Positions 1 through 9,424 of a stretch of DNA of 64,000 bases are shown in pieces. The notes beneath the pieces are model-generated. The model had not been told where the DNA came from and did no database searches. It saw only the letters and a list, made by a program, of their open reading frames with translations. Numbering within the stretch: the first letter of the stretch is position 1; every line of letters begins with the position of its first letter. The DNA lies in contig NZ_CABPST010000002.1 in NCBI RefSeq assembly GCF_902459805.1, forward strand, positions 558,001-622,000. Direction: 5' to 3'. The translations under genes were made by a program, and so were the position numbers. The stretch comes from Pandoraea bronchicola (GTDB lineage: Bacteria; Pseudomonadota; Gammaproteobacteria; Burkholderiales; Burkholderiaceae).

Positions 1-1694
1 TCCGGCAGCAACAGCGCCACGCGCGCCTGAAACACTTCGCGCACATGGCGCGAGCCGATTTCCACGATCTGAGGCGTGGTAAGCGCTGCCGCCAGTTCGC
101 GGGCCATGGCATACACCGCCCCCGTGCGGCGCTCGCGCCAGGTGGCCAGCCGTGCCTGGAATCGCAGGCTGGTTGTCAGATGGCTGATCACCAGCGCAAC
201 CGTCAGCATGACGGCGAACGTCAGCAAATACTGGGTATCCGACACCGACAACGACATCTTGGGTGGCACGAAGAAGAAGTCGAACGCCACCACGGACAGA
301 AACGACGCGAGTACGCCCGGCCCGCGTCCGAGCCGCATGGCGGCGATGATCACGCCGAGCAGATACAGCATCGCGATATTGGCCAGATCGAGGAACGACG
401 TGAGTTCCGCTGCGGCAAGCGACACGGCGCCGCAAATCCCGACCGCCCACGCATACGCGCGCCACGGGCCGCCGACGAGCCCCAACTCGGGCGCCGTATC
501 AAACCAATCGCGCCAGTCCCCTCGCACCACACGTCTGTCCGCCGCCGCATCGCCGGCGGCCGGCCCGATCAATACGACGTCCACCCCGCGCGCGTGGCGC
601 AGCAGTTGCTCATGCAACGGGGTGTGGGCCGTCCACCAGCGTCGCGCGCCGCTCGCGCCGACCACGAGCTTCGAGACGTTGCGCATCTGCGCATAGGCAA
701 GCAGCGTGGTCGCGGCCTCCGCACCGTCGAGCGTGAGCGTTTCCGCGCCGAGTTCCTGCGCGAGTTTGAGCGTTGCATACGTGCCTTCGCGACGCGCCGG
801 CGATTGCCGCAGAATTGCGGGCGTTTCCACGTGTACGGCCAGCCAGTCGGCACGCAGACTTGCCGCAAGCCGCGCAGCCGCACGTACCAGCGCCACCCCC
901 TCCGGCCCTGGCCCGACGGCAACGAGAAGACGCTCACGCGCCTGCCAGACCTGACTGATCGACTGATCGGCGCGGTATTCGCGCATCTGCGCGTCGACCC
1001 GATCGGCGGTGCGGCGCAACGCCAGTTCGCGCAATGCAATCAGGTTGCCCTTGCGAAAGAAGTTGCGTACAGCGCGTTCGGCCTGCGCGGCCATGTACAC
1101 CTTGCCCTCACGCATGCGTTCGAGCAATTCGTCGGGTGGCAGGTCGACCAGCTTCACCTCGTCAGCGAGATCGAAAATGCGGTCGGGCACCGTCTCCCAC
1201 ACGCGGATGCCGGTAATTTGTCCAACCACATCGTTGAGCCGCTCGAGATGCTGCACGTTGAGCGTGGTGTACACGTCAATGCCGGCATCGAGCAATTCCT
1301 GCACGTCCTGCCAGCGCTTCATGTGGCGCTCGCCCGGCACGTTCGCATGGGCCAGTTCGTCGACCAGCGCCACGGCCGGTTTGCGCGCGAGCATGCCGTC
1401 GAGATCGAATTCCCGCAGCACGCGCCCACGGTACTCGACCGACTTCTGCGGCAGGATTTCCAGGCCTTCGAGCATGCGCGCCGTTTCTTCGCGGCCATGC
1501 GTCTCCAGCACACCGACGACGACGTCGGTGCCCTCCTCGCTCAACTTGCGCGCGGCCTGCAACATTGCAAACGTCTTACCGACGCCAGCAGAAGCGCCGA
1601 AGAAAATCTTCAATCGGCCACGCCGATCACGCGCTTCGTCGCGTTGCAGTTTGTCGAGCAATTCGTCGGGATCGGGGCGTTCCATGCCAGCCAT
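1..1694 (-). CDS. kdpD: KdpD, osmosensitive K+ channel histidine kinase (C-terminal part beyond the window)
   Basis: Sensor kinase that senses K+ limitation and phosphorylates KdpE to switch on the kdp transporter operon. Reading the minus strand from 1694 gives 564 codons without a stop, running off the left edge. The N-terminal KdpD domain carries a Walker A motif GASAGVGKT at residues 33-41, followed by the family segment VDELAHANVPG. A universal-stress-like domain lies around residues 250-370. About four membrane helices follow at roughly 405-505, and then the start of a GAF-like region. The histidine kinase core is not in the window. The ATG at 1694 is chosen because the codons upstream reach a TAG within five codons; ATG 1685 is also possible. 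It lies downstream of kdpC but is separated from it by a terminator and further hairpins. kdpE is expected next, off the window. Confidence 0.95.
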   Translation of the reverse strand, partial: MAGMERPDPDELLDKLQRDEARDRRGRLKIFFGASAGVGKTFAMLQAARKLSEEGTDVVVGVLETHGREETARMLEGLEILPQKSVEYRGRVLREFDLDGMLARKPAVALVDELAHANVPGERHMKRWQDVQELLDAGIDVYTTLNVQHLERLNDVVGQITGIRVWETVPDRIFDLADEVKLVDLPPDELLERMREGKVYMAAQAERAVRNFFRKGNLIALRELALRRTADRVDAQMREYRADQSISQVWQARERLLVAVGPGPEGVALVRAAARLAASLRADWLAVHVETPAILRQSPARREGTYATLKLAQELGAETLTLDGAEAATTLLAYAQMRNVSKLVVGASGARRWWTAHTPLHEQLLRHARGVDVVLIGPAAGDAAADRRVVRGDWRDWFDTAPELGLVGGPWRAYAWAVGICGAVSLAAAELTSFLDLANIAMLYLLGVIIAAMRLGRGPGVLASFLSVVAFDFFFVPPKMSLSVSDTQYLLTFAVMLTVALVISHLTTSLRFQARLATWRERRTGAVYAMARELAAALTTPQIVEIGSRHVREVFQARVALLLP

Positions 1695-1720
1695 CGGATG
1701 AGTCCACTATGAAAACGCAA

Positions 1721-1769
1721 GCCACGCCGTATGGCGTGGCAATCATCAAATCACCGGTCGCCCGGTGAT
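1721..1769. repeat. Two perfect hairpins in the kdpC-kdpD gap
   Basis: Positions 1721-1740 form an 8-bp stem with a 4-nt loop (GCCACGCC / GGCGTGGC). Positions 1750-1769 form a second 8-bp stem with a 4-nt loop (ATCACCGG / CCGGTGAT). They follow the kdpC terminator in the direction of transcription and precede the kdpD start by 27 and 56 nt. They could act as attenuators, mRNA stabilisers or a regulator site. Nothing in the sequence decides which. Confidence 0.6.
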
Positions 1770-1771
1770 GC

Positions 1772-1801
1772 AAAAAAGCGGCACGCGCCGGGGCGTGCCG
1801 C
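1772..1801 (-). terminator. Rho-independent terminator after kdpC
   Basis: Read on the minus strand, a 9-bp stem (GCGGCACGC and its complement, 1793-1801 and 1778-1786) with a 6-nt loop is followed directly by six T (complement of 1772-1777). It lies 68 bp past the kdpC stop, so some kdpFABC transcripts should end before kdpD. Confidence 0.8.
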
Positions 1802-1868
1802 CAATCTACCGCAGGCCGCCGGGCAAGGCCAGTGATTCGCCAGCCCACCCCGCCAGCGGACGCGATTT

Positions 1869-2453
1869 TCAGACGCCGCCGGCTGTCAGTGCGTCGAGCG
1901 CCAGGTTGAGCTTCAGAACATTCACCCGAGGCTCTCCGAAAATGCCCCATTGGCGGCCTTCCGTGCTGCGCGCCACCAGCGAGCGCACGGCGTCGGGCGT
2001 GAGGCCGCGTGCCTTGGCGACGCGGGCGACCTGATAGTCTGCGGCGGCCGGACTGATTTCCGGGTCGAGACCGCTGGCAGACGCCGTCACCAGATCGGCG
2101 GGCACCGGCAGCGCGGCGCTCGGGTCGGCTTCACGCAGGGCGGCGATGCGGCCCTTCACAGCGTCGGCGAGCGCCGGGTTCAGCGGGCCGAAGTTCGAGC
2201 CGCCCGAAGCCATGCCGTTATCCGGCATAGGCGCCGTGGCCGACAGACGGCCCCAGAAGTATTTCGGTTCGTCGAAGTTCTGGCCGATCAGCGACGAGCC
2301 GACTGCCTTGCCATCCTTGTAGATCAGGCTACCGGCGGCTTCGCGCGAGAACGCCGCCCGGCCGATGCCGGTCACGACCAGCGGATACACCAGACCCGTG
2401 ATGACCGAGAGCACGACGAACAGGCTCAGCATCGGGCGCAAGAGGGTTTTCAT
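1869..2453 (-). CDS. kdpC: KdpC, K+-transporting ATPase subunit C
   Basis: Small inner-membrane subunit that stabilises the KdpFABC potassium pump and raises its ATP affinity. The protein has 194 residues, the usual KdpC length. It has one N-terminal membrane helix (about residues 5-30, [20 protein letters not shown]). The periplasmic domain contains the family block around [22 protein letters not shown] and the late segment [19 protein letters not shown]. An AAGGAA-like ribosome site precedes ATG 2453. It lies 79 bp after kdpB on the same strand, as in other kdp operons. Confidence 0.97.
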   Translation of the reverse strand: MKTLLRPMLSLFVVLSVITGLVYPLVVTGIGRAAFSREAAGSLIYKDGKAVGSSLIGQNFDEPKYFWGRLSATAPMPDNGMASGGSNFGPLNPALADAVKGRIAALREADPSAALPVPADLVTASASGLDPEISPAAADYQVARVAKARGLTPDAVRSLVARSTEGRQWGIFGEPRVNVLKLNLALDALTAGGV

Positions 2454-2532
2454 GACGTCTATTCCTTAGAGTTTCAGCAATGTGGCCCGGACGCCCGGCC
2501 ACTATCGGCCATCGCGTCCGGAAGCCCCGCGA

Positions 2533-4659
2533 TCAGGCCCAGCCCATCGCGGCGATGATCATGTCGATGACCTTGATACCCACGAACGGCACCAGAATCC
2601 CGCCCAGACCATAAATCACCAGGTTACGGCGCAGCAGCGTCGCGGCCCCGAGCGGGCGATACTTCACGCCCTTGAGCGCCAGCGGAATCAGCACCACGAT
2701 GATCAGCGCGTTGAAAATCACCGCCGACAGAATGGCCGACGAGGGGCTCGCCAGATGCATCACGTTAAGCGCATCGAGTTGCGGATACGTGGTGGCGAAT
2801 GCCGCCGGAATGATCGCGAAGTACTTCGCCACGTCGTTCGCAATCGAGAACGTGGTGAGGCTGCCGCGCGTCATCAGCATCTGCTTGCCGATCTCGACGA
2901 TCTCGATCAACTTGGTCGGGTTCGAATCCAGATCGACCATGTTGCCGGCTTCCTTCGCAGCCTGCGTGCCCGAGTTCATCGCCACGGCCACGTCGGCCTG
3001 GGCGAGCGCCGGGGCGTCGTTTGTGCCGTCGCCGGTCATCGCCACCAGCTTGCCTTCTGCCTGATACTTGCGAATCGTCGCGAGCTTGGCTTCCGGCGTG
3101 GCTTCCGCCAGGAAGTCGTCGACGCCGGCTTCCGCCGCAATGGCCGCAGCCGTGAGGCGGTTATCGCCCGTGACCATGAGCGTCGTGATGCCCATCTGGC
3201 GCAGTTCGGCGAAACGCTCCTTGATGCCGCCCTTGACCACGTCCTTCAGCTCGATCACGCCCAACGCGCGAGTGCCTTGCGCGTCCTGCTCGGCGACCAC
3301 CAGCGGCGTGCTGCCGCGGCGTGCGATCTCATCCACCGAACTGGCCAGCGCAGCCGGCCACAGGCCACCGGCCGATTCCACATAACGCTTGACTGCGTCG
3401 GCCGCGCCCTTGCGGATCTGCTTGTCGGCAAGATCCACACCGCTCATGCGCGTTTGCGCCGTGAACGGGATGAACACGGCATGCAGACCGCTCATTTCAC
3501 GCTCACGCAGATTGAAGCGTTGCTTGGCGAGCACGGCGATGCTGCGGCCTTCCGGCGTTTCATCGGCCAGCGACGCGAGTTGTGCGGCGTCGGCCAGCGC
3601 GCGCTCATCCACGCCCGGTGCGGGCACGAACTGCGACGCCTGACGGTTACCCAGCGTGATCGTGCCGGTCTTGTCGAGCAGCAGCACGTCGACGTCACCT
3701 GCCGCTTCCACGGCCCGGCCCGACGTGGCGATCACGTTCGCTTGCATCATGCGGCTCATGCCTGCCACACCGATGGCGGAGAGCAGCCCGCCGATGGTCG
3801 TCGGAATCAGACACACCAGCAGTGCGACGAGCACCGTGATCGTAACCGGCTGACCGGCTTGCGTGACGAGCACGCTATAGATCGAATAGGGCAGCAGCGT
3901 GGCGGTGGCAAGCAGCAGCACCAGAGTGAGCGCGACGAGCAGAATCGTGAGGGCGATTTCGTTCGGCGTCTTCTGACGCTTCGCGCCTTCCACCATCGCG
4001 ATCATGCGGTCGAGGAACGCTTCGCCCGGATTGACCGTCACCTTCATGACGACCCAGTCCGAGAGCACCCGCGTGCCACCGGTCACGGCAGAGAAGTCAC
4101 CGCCCGACTCGCGGATCACCGGGGCAGATTCGCCCGTGATGGCCGATTCATCGACCGACGCCACACCTTCCACCACCTCGCCGTCGGCGGGAACCACATC
4201 GCCGGCTTCCACGAGCACGAAGTCACCGCGACGCAGGCTGGCGCTATCGATCACCAGACACTCAGCATCGCGCCGGGCGGCGCGCAGTTGCTTGGCCGGC
4301 ACATTCTTCTTTGCCTGACGCAGCGATGCCGCCTGCGCCTTGCTGCGGCCTTCCGCCAGTGCTTCGGCGAAGTTCGCAAACAAGACCGTGAACCACAGCC
4401 AGAGCGTGATCGCGAGGATGAACGGCGCGCTTGCTTCGGCGTGGCCTGCTACGGCCATGCCGAAGAGCACGGTCGTGAGCAGACTGCCGACGTACACCAC
4501 GAACATCACCGGGTTTTTGGCCTGCGTGAGCGGGTGCAGCTTGCGGAACGAGTCGACGATGGCCGGCTTCACAATCGCGGGGTCGAACATCGACCGTGTG
4601 GCCGATGTATGCCCTTCGCCGACCGGCCGGGTGACAGTATTTCCTGAGGTTTGATTCAT
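2533..4659 (-). CDS. kdpB: KdpB, K+-transporting P-type ATPase catalytic subunit
   Basis: Catalytic P-type ATPase subunit that hydrolyses ATP to drive K+ uptake through KdpA. The protein has 708 residues. The phosphorylated aspartate is D329 in the DKTGTIT motif. The actuator loop TGES is at residues 175-178. The hinge motif [18 protein letters not shown] comes later, and membrane helices lie near residues 50-100, 235-300 and at the C terminus. A GAGG ribosome site stands 5 nt before the ATG. It sits 28 bp downstream of kdpA and upstream of kdpC. Confidence 0.98.
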   Translation of the reverse strand: MNQTSGNTVTRPVGEGHTSATRSMFDPAIVKPAIVDSFRKLHPLTQAKNPVMFVVYVGSLLTTVLFGMAVAGHAEASAPFILAITLWLWFTVLFANFAEALAEGRSKAQAASLRQAKKNVPAKQLRAARRDAECLVIDSASLRRGDFVLVEAGDVVPADGEVVEGVASVDESAITGESAPVIRESGGDFSAVTGGTRVLSDWVVMKVTVNPGEAFLDRMIAMVEGAKRQKTPNEIALTILLVALTLVLLLATATLLPYSIYSVLVTQAGQPVTITVLVALLVCLIPTTIGGLLSAIGVAGMSRMMQANVIATSGRAVEAAGDVDVLLLDKTGTITLGNRQASQFVPAPGVDERALADAAQLASLADETPEGRSIAVLAKQRFNLREREMSGLHAVFIPFTAQTRMSGVDLADKQIRKGAADAVKRYVESAGGLWPAALASSVDEIARRGSTPLVVAEQDAQGTRALGVIELKDVVKGGIKERFAELRQMGITTLMVTGDNRLTAAAIAAEAGVDDFLAEATPEAKLATIRKYQAEGKLVAMTGDGTNDAPALAQADVAVAMNSGTQAAKEAGNMVDLDSNPTKLIEIVEIGKQMLMTRGSLTTFSIANDVAKYFAIIPAAFATTYPQLDALNVMHLASPSSAILSAVIFNALIIVVLIPLALKGVKYRPLGAATLLRRNLVIYGLGGILVPFVGIKVIDMIIAAMGWA

Positions 4660-4687
4660 GAGTGCCTCGAATGCCTCATTTCATTAT

Positions 4688-6493
4688 TCAATGCGCACCG
4701 ATCATCGCCAGATGTTCGGCGACGGGACCGAGTGCAAGCGCGGGTATGTAGGTGAGCGCACCCACCAGCAGCACCGTGCCGAGCAGCAGTACGACGAACA
4801 GCGGGCCATGCGTGGGCAACGTGCCCGCAGTGGCGGCAATGCGCTTCTTGCGTGCGAGTGCACCGGCAATTGCCAACACCGGCACGATGACCCAGAAGCG
4901 GCCGAACCACATCGCGATCGCCAGCGTGCTGTTGTAGAACGGCGTGTTGGCCGACAGACCGGCAAAAGCGCTGCCGTTGTTGTTCGCCGCCGAGCTGTAG
5001 GCGTAGAGAATTTCAGAGAAGCCGTGTGTGCCGGGGTTTGCAACGCCCGCTTGCCCTGCCGCGACGAGCACCGCGAGCGCGGTACCGCACAGCACGAGCA
5101 GCGGGGTCATGAGTACCGCCACCGCGACCATCTTCATCTCGAAGGCTTCGATCTTCTTGCCGAGATATTCCGGCGTGCGGCCGATCATCAGACCTGCCAC
5201 GAACACCGCGAGCATCGCGAAGACGAGCATGCCGTACAACCCCGAGCCCACACCACCGAAGACCACTTCACCCAACTGCATCAACAGCATCGGCACCATG
5301 CCGCCCAGCGGCGTGAGCGAATCGTGCATGGCGTTGACTGCACCGCACGACGCCGCCGTCGTCACCGTCGCGAAAATGCCCGACGCCACGATACCGAAGC
5401 GCGTTTCCTTGCCTTCCATGCTGCCGCCGGCTTGCGTGGCACTGACTTGCTGGTCGACACCCAGCGACGTCAGAACCGGATTGCCTGCCTGCTCGGCCGA
5501 CACCGTGGCGACCGCCGCGATCGAGAACGCAATCGTCATCGCTGCGAGAATCGCCAGTCCCTGACGACGGTCACCGACCATGCGTCCGAACGCGTGGCAC
5601 AGCGCCGCCGGGATCAGGAAGATCGCGAGGATCTGCAGGAAATTCGACAGCGGAGTCGGGTTCTCGTAGGGGTGAGCCGAGTTCGCATTGAAGAAGCCGC
5701 CACCGTTCGTGCCGAGCATCTTGATGGCTTCCTGCGAGGCGACCGGCCCCATCGGCAGCGTTTGCGTCTGCGTCACGGCGGGCGTCGTCACCGGCTTGCC
5801 AGCGGCGTCGACCTTCGGCTGGCCATCCGGGTTAAGCACCGGATTGTCGTAGTGCGTGGCCTGCAGCGTGGTCACGTCCTTATAGGCGTCGAAGTTCTGG
5901 ATCACGCCCTGGCTCATGAAAGCGGCGGCGAACACCACCGACAGCGGCACCAGAATGTAGAGCGTGATGCGGGTCATATCGACCCAGAAGTTGCCGATCG
6001 TCTGCGCCGTGTGACGGGCGAAGCCGCGAATGAGCGCGATCACCACGGCAATCCCCGTGGCAGCCGACAAGAAGTTCTGTACGGCCAGACCGAGCATCTG
6101 CGTCAGATAGCTCATGGTCGATTCGCCGGCGTAGCCTTGCCAGTTCGTGTTCGAGATGAAGCTCACCGCAGTGTTCATCGACGAGTCTGGCGTGACGGCT
6201 CCGAAACCTTGCGGGTTGAACGGCAGCCAGACTTGCCAGCGTTGCAGCCCGTAGACGGCCAAGGCACCGAGGGCATTGAAGCCGATCAGTGCGAACGCGT
6301 AGGCGCGCCAGTGCATTTCCTTTTCAGCATCGATACCGCACAGGCGATAGAGCCCGCGCTCCAGGGGCGCGAACCAGCGATTCACGCGAGATTCACCGGC
6401 GAGCACGTCGGCCATGAAACGGCCGAGCGGGCGCGCCAGCACCAGCAGCACGACGAGGAAGACGCCGAGCTGGATCCAGGCATTGAGCGTCAT
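4688..6493 (-). CDS. kdpA: KdpA, K+-binding channel-like subunit
   Basis: Membrane subunit that selects and passes K+ in the KdpFABC complex. From ATG 6493 it has 601 residues. It shows many hydrophobic helices and the selectivity-filter segment [19 protein letters not shown]. The start is set by the strong GGAGG site 6 nt upstream and by homology of the N terminus ([10 protein letters not shown]); an in-frame extension to 6568 would overlap kdpF. The ATG overlaps the kdpF stop (ATGA at 6490-6493), a translational-coupling arrangement. Confidence 0.97.
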   Translation of the reverse strand: MTLNAWIQLGVFLVVLLVLARPLGRFMADVLAGESRVNRWFAPLERGLYRLCGIDAEKEMHWRAYAFALIGFNALGALAVYGLQRWQVWLPFNPQGFGAVTPDSSMNTAVSFISNTNWQGYAGESTMSYLTQMLGLAVQNFLSAATGIAVVIALIRGFARHTAQTIGNFWVDMTRITLYILVPLSVVFAAAFMSQGVIQNFDAYKDVTTLQATHYDNPVLNPDGQPKVDAAGKPVTTPAVTQTQTLPMGPVASQEAIKMLGTNGGGFFNANSAHPYENPTPLSNFLQILAIFLIPAALCHAFGRMVGDRRQGLAILAAMTIAFSIAAVATVSAEQAGNPVLTSLGVDQQVSATQAGGSMEGKETRFGIVASGIFATVTTAASCGAVNAMHDSLTPLGGMVPMLLMQLGEVVFGGVGSGLYGMLVFAMLAVFVAGLMIGRTPEYLGKKIEAFEMKMVAVAVLMTPLLVLCGTALAVLVAAGQAGVANPGTHGFSEILYAYSSAANNNGSAFAGLSANTPFYNSTLAIAMWFGRFWVIVPVLAIAGALARKKRIAATAGTLPTHGPLFVVLLLGTVLLVGALTYIPALALGPVAEHLAMIGAH

Positions 6494-6582
6494 GCTAGGT
6501 CCTCCGGCTTGAACAGCGCGTAGACGAGATAAGCGAGCAGCGCGAGCGTGAGTCCGCCGCTCAGCCAATACATGGCTGTCAT
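6490..6582 (-). CDS. kdpF: KdpF, single-helix accessory subunit of the Kdp pump
   Basis: A 30-codon ORF encoding [10 protein letters not shown] followed by one hydrophobic helix and the typical end ALFKPEDLA. KdpF is a small lipid-like stabiliser of KdpFABC. ATG 6582 is preferred over ATG 6573 because a GGGGGG ribosome site lies 5 nt upstream of it. Its stop overlaps the kdpA start, and its own start overlaps the stop of the preceding 30-codon ORF. Confidence 0.9.
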   Translation of the reverse strand: MTAMYWLSGGLTLALLAYLVYALFKPEDLA

Positions 6583-6671
6583 TGCTGCCCCCCTACCGAC
6601 GCGCAAAACGCGACAAAGCCGACGGTCGTGGCAACGAACACCGCGATCACGCCGAGATATAACCAGTCCAT
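6579..6671 (-). CDS. Small single-helix membrane protein leading the kdp operon
   Basis: A 30-codon ORF beginning [12 protein letters not shown] and ending ASVGGQQ. It has one membrane helix (residues about 4-24). AGGGAG lies 5 nt before the ATG, and its TGA overlaps the kdpF ATG, so it looks translated and coupled. Similar short ORFs occur before kdpF in other beta- and gammaproteobacteria, usually as hypothetical proteins (general recollection, not checked). No function is known to me; a structural part of the Kdp complex or a sensor of its assembly is possible. Confidence 0.7.
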   Translation of the reverse strand: MDWLYLGVIAVFVATTVGFVAFCASVGGQQ

Positions 6672-6763
6672 GACAACTCCCTATCGTGTGGCGGCCGGCA
6701 CGCCACGGACGCGACGCGCCCTCGCATGCGCATGCCAGCCGTGCACTGAAAGATACGGATCGG

Positions 6764-6814
6764 CGCGTAAAGACGGGGACAAAAGGGATAAAGAGGGTGT
6801 AAACAACGCGTAAA
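6764..6814 (-). promoter_or_regulatory. Probable KdpE-binding repeats upstream of the kdp operon
   Basis: On the minus strand three contiguous 11-bp units all start with TTTA: TTTACGCGTTG (6814-6804), TTTACACCCTC (6803-6793) and TTTATCCCTTT (6792-6782). A further TTTACGCG begins at 6771, 21 bp on. OmpR-family regulators bind direct repeats of about 10-11 bp. The E. coli KdpE site is also built of TTTATA/TTTACA words. The block ends 93 bp before the first operon start at 6671. No convincing -10/-35 pair was assigned. Confidence 0.7.
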
Positions 6815-6829
6815 CGAGCACGCCTAAAC

Positions 6830-6863
6830 AAAAAAGCTCGCCGATATCGCTATCGACGAGCTT
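6830..6863 (-). terminator. Rho-independent terminator after the 6922-7896 binding-protein gene
   Basis: On the minus strand AAGCTCGTCG pairs with its near-complement CGGCGAGCTT across a roughly 10-nt loop, and is followed by a run of T (complement of 6830-6835). It is placed between the upstream binding-protein gene and the kdp promoter, insulating the two. Confidence 0.8.
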
Positions 6864-6921
6864 AACACCTGCTTTCATGGCCGCAGCAGTATCTCCCGCG
6901 GCCCGCGCCTCGGGCGCGGGG

Positions 6922-7896
6922 TTATTCGGTCACTTGCGACCCTTTATGCCAGACCTCGATCACTTCCTTGCTCGGTTCGAGGTTCAGATTGACGTTACGT
7001 GGCGGAATCGGTTGCTGGAACCACTTGCGCTGAATGCGACGGATCTCGCCCGAGCTGAACACGTGGGCGAGCGTCGTGTCGACGAAGCGTTTGAATTGCG
7101 GATCGTCGCGACGCAGCATGAGGGCGTTGAGTTCCGTCTCGAGCGGCGCCCCGACAATGGCGAAGTCACCCGGCTCACGTGCGTTAGCGCGAAGACCGGC
7201 GAGCAGCACGTCATCCAGTGCAAAGGCTTTGGCGCGTCCGGTTTCGAGCGTCATCATCGATTCGCCGTGATCACGGGCGGGGATGACACGGAACCCGCCC
7301 TTGTCGGCCTGAAGACGGGCCAGACGCTCACCGGTGGAGCCAGCCGACGCTACCAGATTCTGTCCCTTGAGGTCATCCAACCCGTGAATATTGTCCTTCT
7401 TGTTCACCAGCAGGCGAACTTCCGAGACGTAATACGGATTGCTGAACCCGACCTGTTCGGCGCGTTCCGGCGTGATGGTATTCGGCGCGCAGTCCAGGTC
7501 CACCGTACCGTTTTTCACCAGCGGGATGCGGTTCTGGGGCGTAATGGACATTTCACGCACGCGCAGATTCGGCATATTGAGTGCCGTCTTCACTGCGTCG
7601 ACAACGGCATAGCAGAGGTCCATCGTATAGCCGACGGGCTTGCCCTTGTCGTTGACATAGGCGAACGGAATCGCGGCTTCGCGGTAGCCGAGCGTAATGA
7701 GGCCCGTATCGTGGATTTTCTTGAGGGTGCCGGTCAGATCGCCGCTGACGACGGGCAGCGGGACAACTGCGGCGTCGGCTTTGACGGGTGAGGCGACTGC
7801 CGTAGAGGCGGCACCTTGGGCGGCGAACCAAACGGTGAGACCGAGTGCGACGCGTTTGGCGGCGACTTTCCAGTTGACTTCCTTGAAACCGTTCAC
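6922..7896 (-). CDS. Periplasmic amino-acid ABC binding protein (GltI/DEBP-like)
   Basis: Periplasmic solute-binding protein of family 3, most like glutamate/aspartate receptors of polar amino acid ABC importers. It has 324 residues. The hydrophobic N terminus (VALGLTVWFAAQGAASTAVAS) serves as signal peptide. The family core reads TGLITLGYREAAIPFAY, then VDLDCAPNTITPERAEQVGFS. It starts with GTG at 7896, with AGGAA 7 nt upstream. No permease or ATPase genes are adjacent, so it must share another transporter or act as a sensor. A paralogue lies just upstream at 8165-9346. Confidence 0.85.
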   Translation of the reverse strand: MNGFKEVNWKVAAKRVALGLTVWFAAQGAASTAVASPVKADAAVVPLPVVSGDLTGTLKKIHDTGLITLGYREAAIPFAYVNDKGKPVGYTMDLCYAVVDAVKTALNMPNLRVREMSITPQNRIPLVKNGTVDLDCAPNTITPERAEQVGFSNPYYVSEVRLLVNKKDNIHGLDDLKGQNLVASAGSTGERLARLQADKGGFRVIPARDHGESMMTLETGRAKAFALDDVLLAGLRANAREPGDFAIVGAPLETELNALMLRRDDPQFKRFVDTTLAHVFSSGEIRRIQRKWFQQPIPPRNVNLNLEPSKEVIEVWHKGSQVTE

Positions 7897-8000
7897 AGCA
7901 AATTCCTATCGGATTAACAGCACGATAGGAATTTACAGACATGGGGCAAAGAGGGCAAAGAAACCTTAGTCATTAGCTTATGCAGAAGCGAAGAAAACCC

Positions 8001-8048
8001 GGGAGAAAAGAAAGAAAGGAGGGAAAGGAGCGGAGGGATTGGGAGAGA
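8001..8048 (+). other. Polypurine tract in the gap between two binding-protein genes
   Basis: Forty-eight bases contain only three scattered pyrimidines, rich in GGGA and AAAG words. The gap 7897-8164 holds no gene. Shortly after the tract, GCCCCTTTC and GAAAGGGGC (about 8058-8110) could pair as a long-loop stem. No function is assigned. Confidence 0.5.
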
Positions 8049-8164
8049 CGGATCGGGGCCCCTTTCTGCAGCGAGTTGGGTTTATGTCTGAGAGGCGGAA
8101 AGGGGCTCCGGTCCGTCGTTGGGGCGCGACGACGTGTCGCGTGGGGGGGGCAAGGGGTGAGTGA

Positions 8165-9346
8165 CTAGCGCCCGGGGGGTTGAGGGGGGTTGGGGGCGCC
8201 GTGTTCCGCTGCGTTGGATGAAAGGCTTGGACGGTCAGTGGAGGCGTTTCCGTAGTGCGCACCGGATTCCCAGACGGCGAGCACCTCGGCAGACGGTTTG
8301 AGATTCAGACGATGACCGAAGGGTGGCACGGCGGTTTGAAACCAGTCTCGCTGGAGCTTGGCCACCTCTCCACTGCGGAACAGTTCGGCGAGCGCGGCAT
8401 TGACGCGTTCCTTGAACACGGGGTCGTCCTTGGGCAGAACGAGCGCGTAGTGTTCGGGTTGGTCGGAAAGCGGCGGCCCGACGATCTGAAACACATTCGG
8501 AGACTTGCTCGTGGCGCGCAGACCTTCGAGCAGCACGTCATCGAGGGCGAGGGCTTGAGCGCGGTGTTCGCGCAGCATGCGAAACGCGTCGGCGTAGTCG
8601 CGAGCCATGAGCAGTTGGAAGCCGGTACGAACATGCTGTGCGCGCACGAGCCGCTCGGCGGTGGTGCCTTGCACAACGGCGAGGCGCAGCCCACGCAAGT
8701 CGTCGATGGAATCGATACCTGCGCCGTGCCGGACCATGAGGCGAACGTTGGCAGCGTAGTACGGGAGACTAAATGCCACTTGTCGCTCGCGCGCCTGCGT
8801 GACCGTCGACGGTGCGCAATCGATGTCGACGGCGTCGCCCTTGATCAACGGCCCGCGCATCTGCTCAATAACTCTCACGGGCGTGATGCGCAGATCCGGC
8901 ATTGCCAGTTCGCGTTGCAGCGCGGGCACGATGCGCTGGCAAAGTGCCCACGCCAGCCCCATGGGTTGGTCCTTCGCGTTGACATACGAAAACGGGACGG
9001 CCGTTTGCCGATAGCCGAGCACGATGCGTCCACGCTCGCGGATGCGTGCCATCGTGGGCGCCAGGTCAGGCGTCGGGGTTTGGCCAATAGCGCTATCACC
9101 GGATGGTGGTGAATCCCCGTCAGATAGCGGCAGCGGGATCGCCATCGTGTTGACCCGTGGCAACCCCGGCACCGGCGGCTCCCCCGCGAGCGCCGTGACC
9201 GGCGTGACGACCGCCGCCCCGGCAGCCGCCGTCAGGAAGCAAAGAAGGCATTGGCGTATGAAGCCCGCGACACTGGCCGCAGGCGAAGACAACGGGCAAA
9301 GAGGCAGGAACATGGTCGGCACGGGGACAGGGAGGAAAGTGCCCAT
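8165..9346 (-). CDS. Second GltI-like periplasmic binding protein
   Basis: Paralogue of the neighbouring binding protein with the same core: ERGRIVLGYRQTAVPFSYVN, then VDIDCAPSTVTQARERQVAFS. It has 393 residues, longer than the usual ~300. The extra length is an N-terminal leader (hydrophobic FIRQCLLCFLTAAAGAAVV), a Pro/Asp-rich linker up to about residue 85, and a disordered Pro/Asn-rich tail after EVLAVWESG. ATG 9346 has an AAGG directly upstream; ATG 9313 is an alternative. It is likewise orphaned from permease genes. It may bind a related amino acid, or may be a recent divergent duplicate. Confidence 0.75.
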   Translation of the reverse strand: MGTFLPVPVPTMFLPLCPLSSPAASVAGFIRQCLLCFLTAAAGAAVVTPVTALAGEPPVPGLPRVNTMAIPLPLSDGDSPPSGDSAIGQTPTPDLAPTMARIRERGRIVLGYRQTAVPFSYVNAKDQPMGLAWALCQRIVPALQRELAMPDLRITPVRVIEQMRGPLIKGDAVDIDCAPSTVTQARERQVAFSLPYYAANVRLMVRHGAGIDSIDDLRGLRLAVVQGTTAERLVRAQHVRTGFQLLMARDYADAFRMLREHRAQALALDDVLLEGLRATSKSPNVFQIVGPPLSDQPEHYALVLPKDDPVFKERVNAALAELFRSGEVAKLQRDWFQTAVPPFGHRLNLKPSAEVLAVWESGAHYGNASTDRPSLSSNAAEHGAPNPPQPPGR

Positions 9347-9424
9347 ACCTTAGCAACCGCGCCGCCCCGCGCTTCCCGCGCCATAAGCCTTTTAAGACTT
9401 TTCCCGTGGAACAAATTTCGACAA

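Noticed and set aside
45-1712. A long plus-strand frame at the left edge
   Set aside because: The minus strand encodes KdpD with Walker A and membrane helices; the plus frame is antisense noise.
2482-4647. A 721-codon open frame on the plus strand opposite kdpB
   Set aside because: It is the shadow of kdpB. Its composition (His/Arg-rich, no domains) is typical of antisense frames in GC-rich DNA, while the minus strand encodes an intact P-type ATPase.
4658-6523. A 621-codon plus-strand frame opposite kdpA
   Set aside because: It is His/Arg/Gln-rich with no recognisable domain, and kdpA on the other strand is intact.
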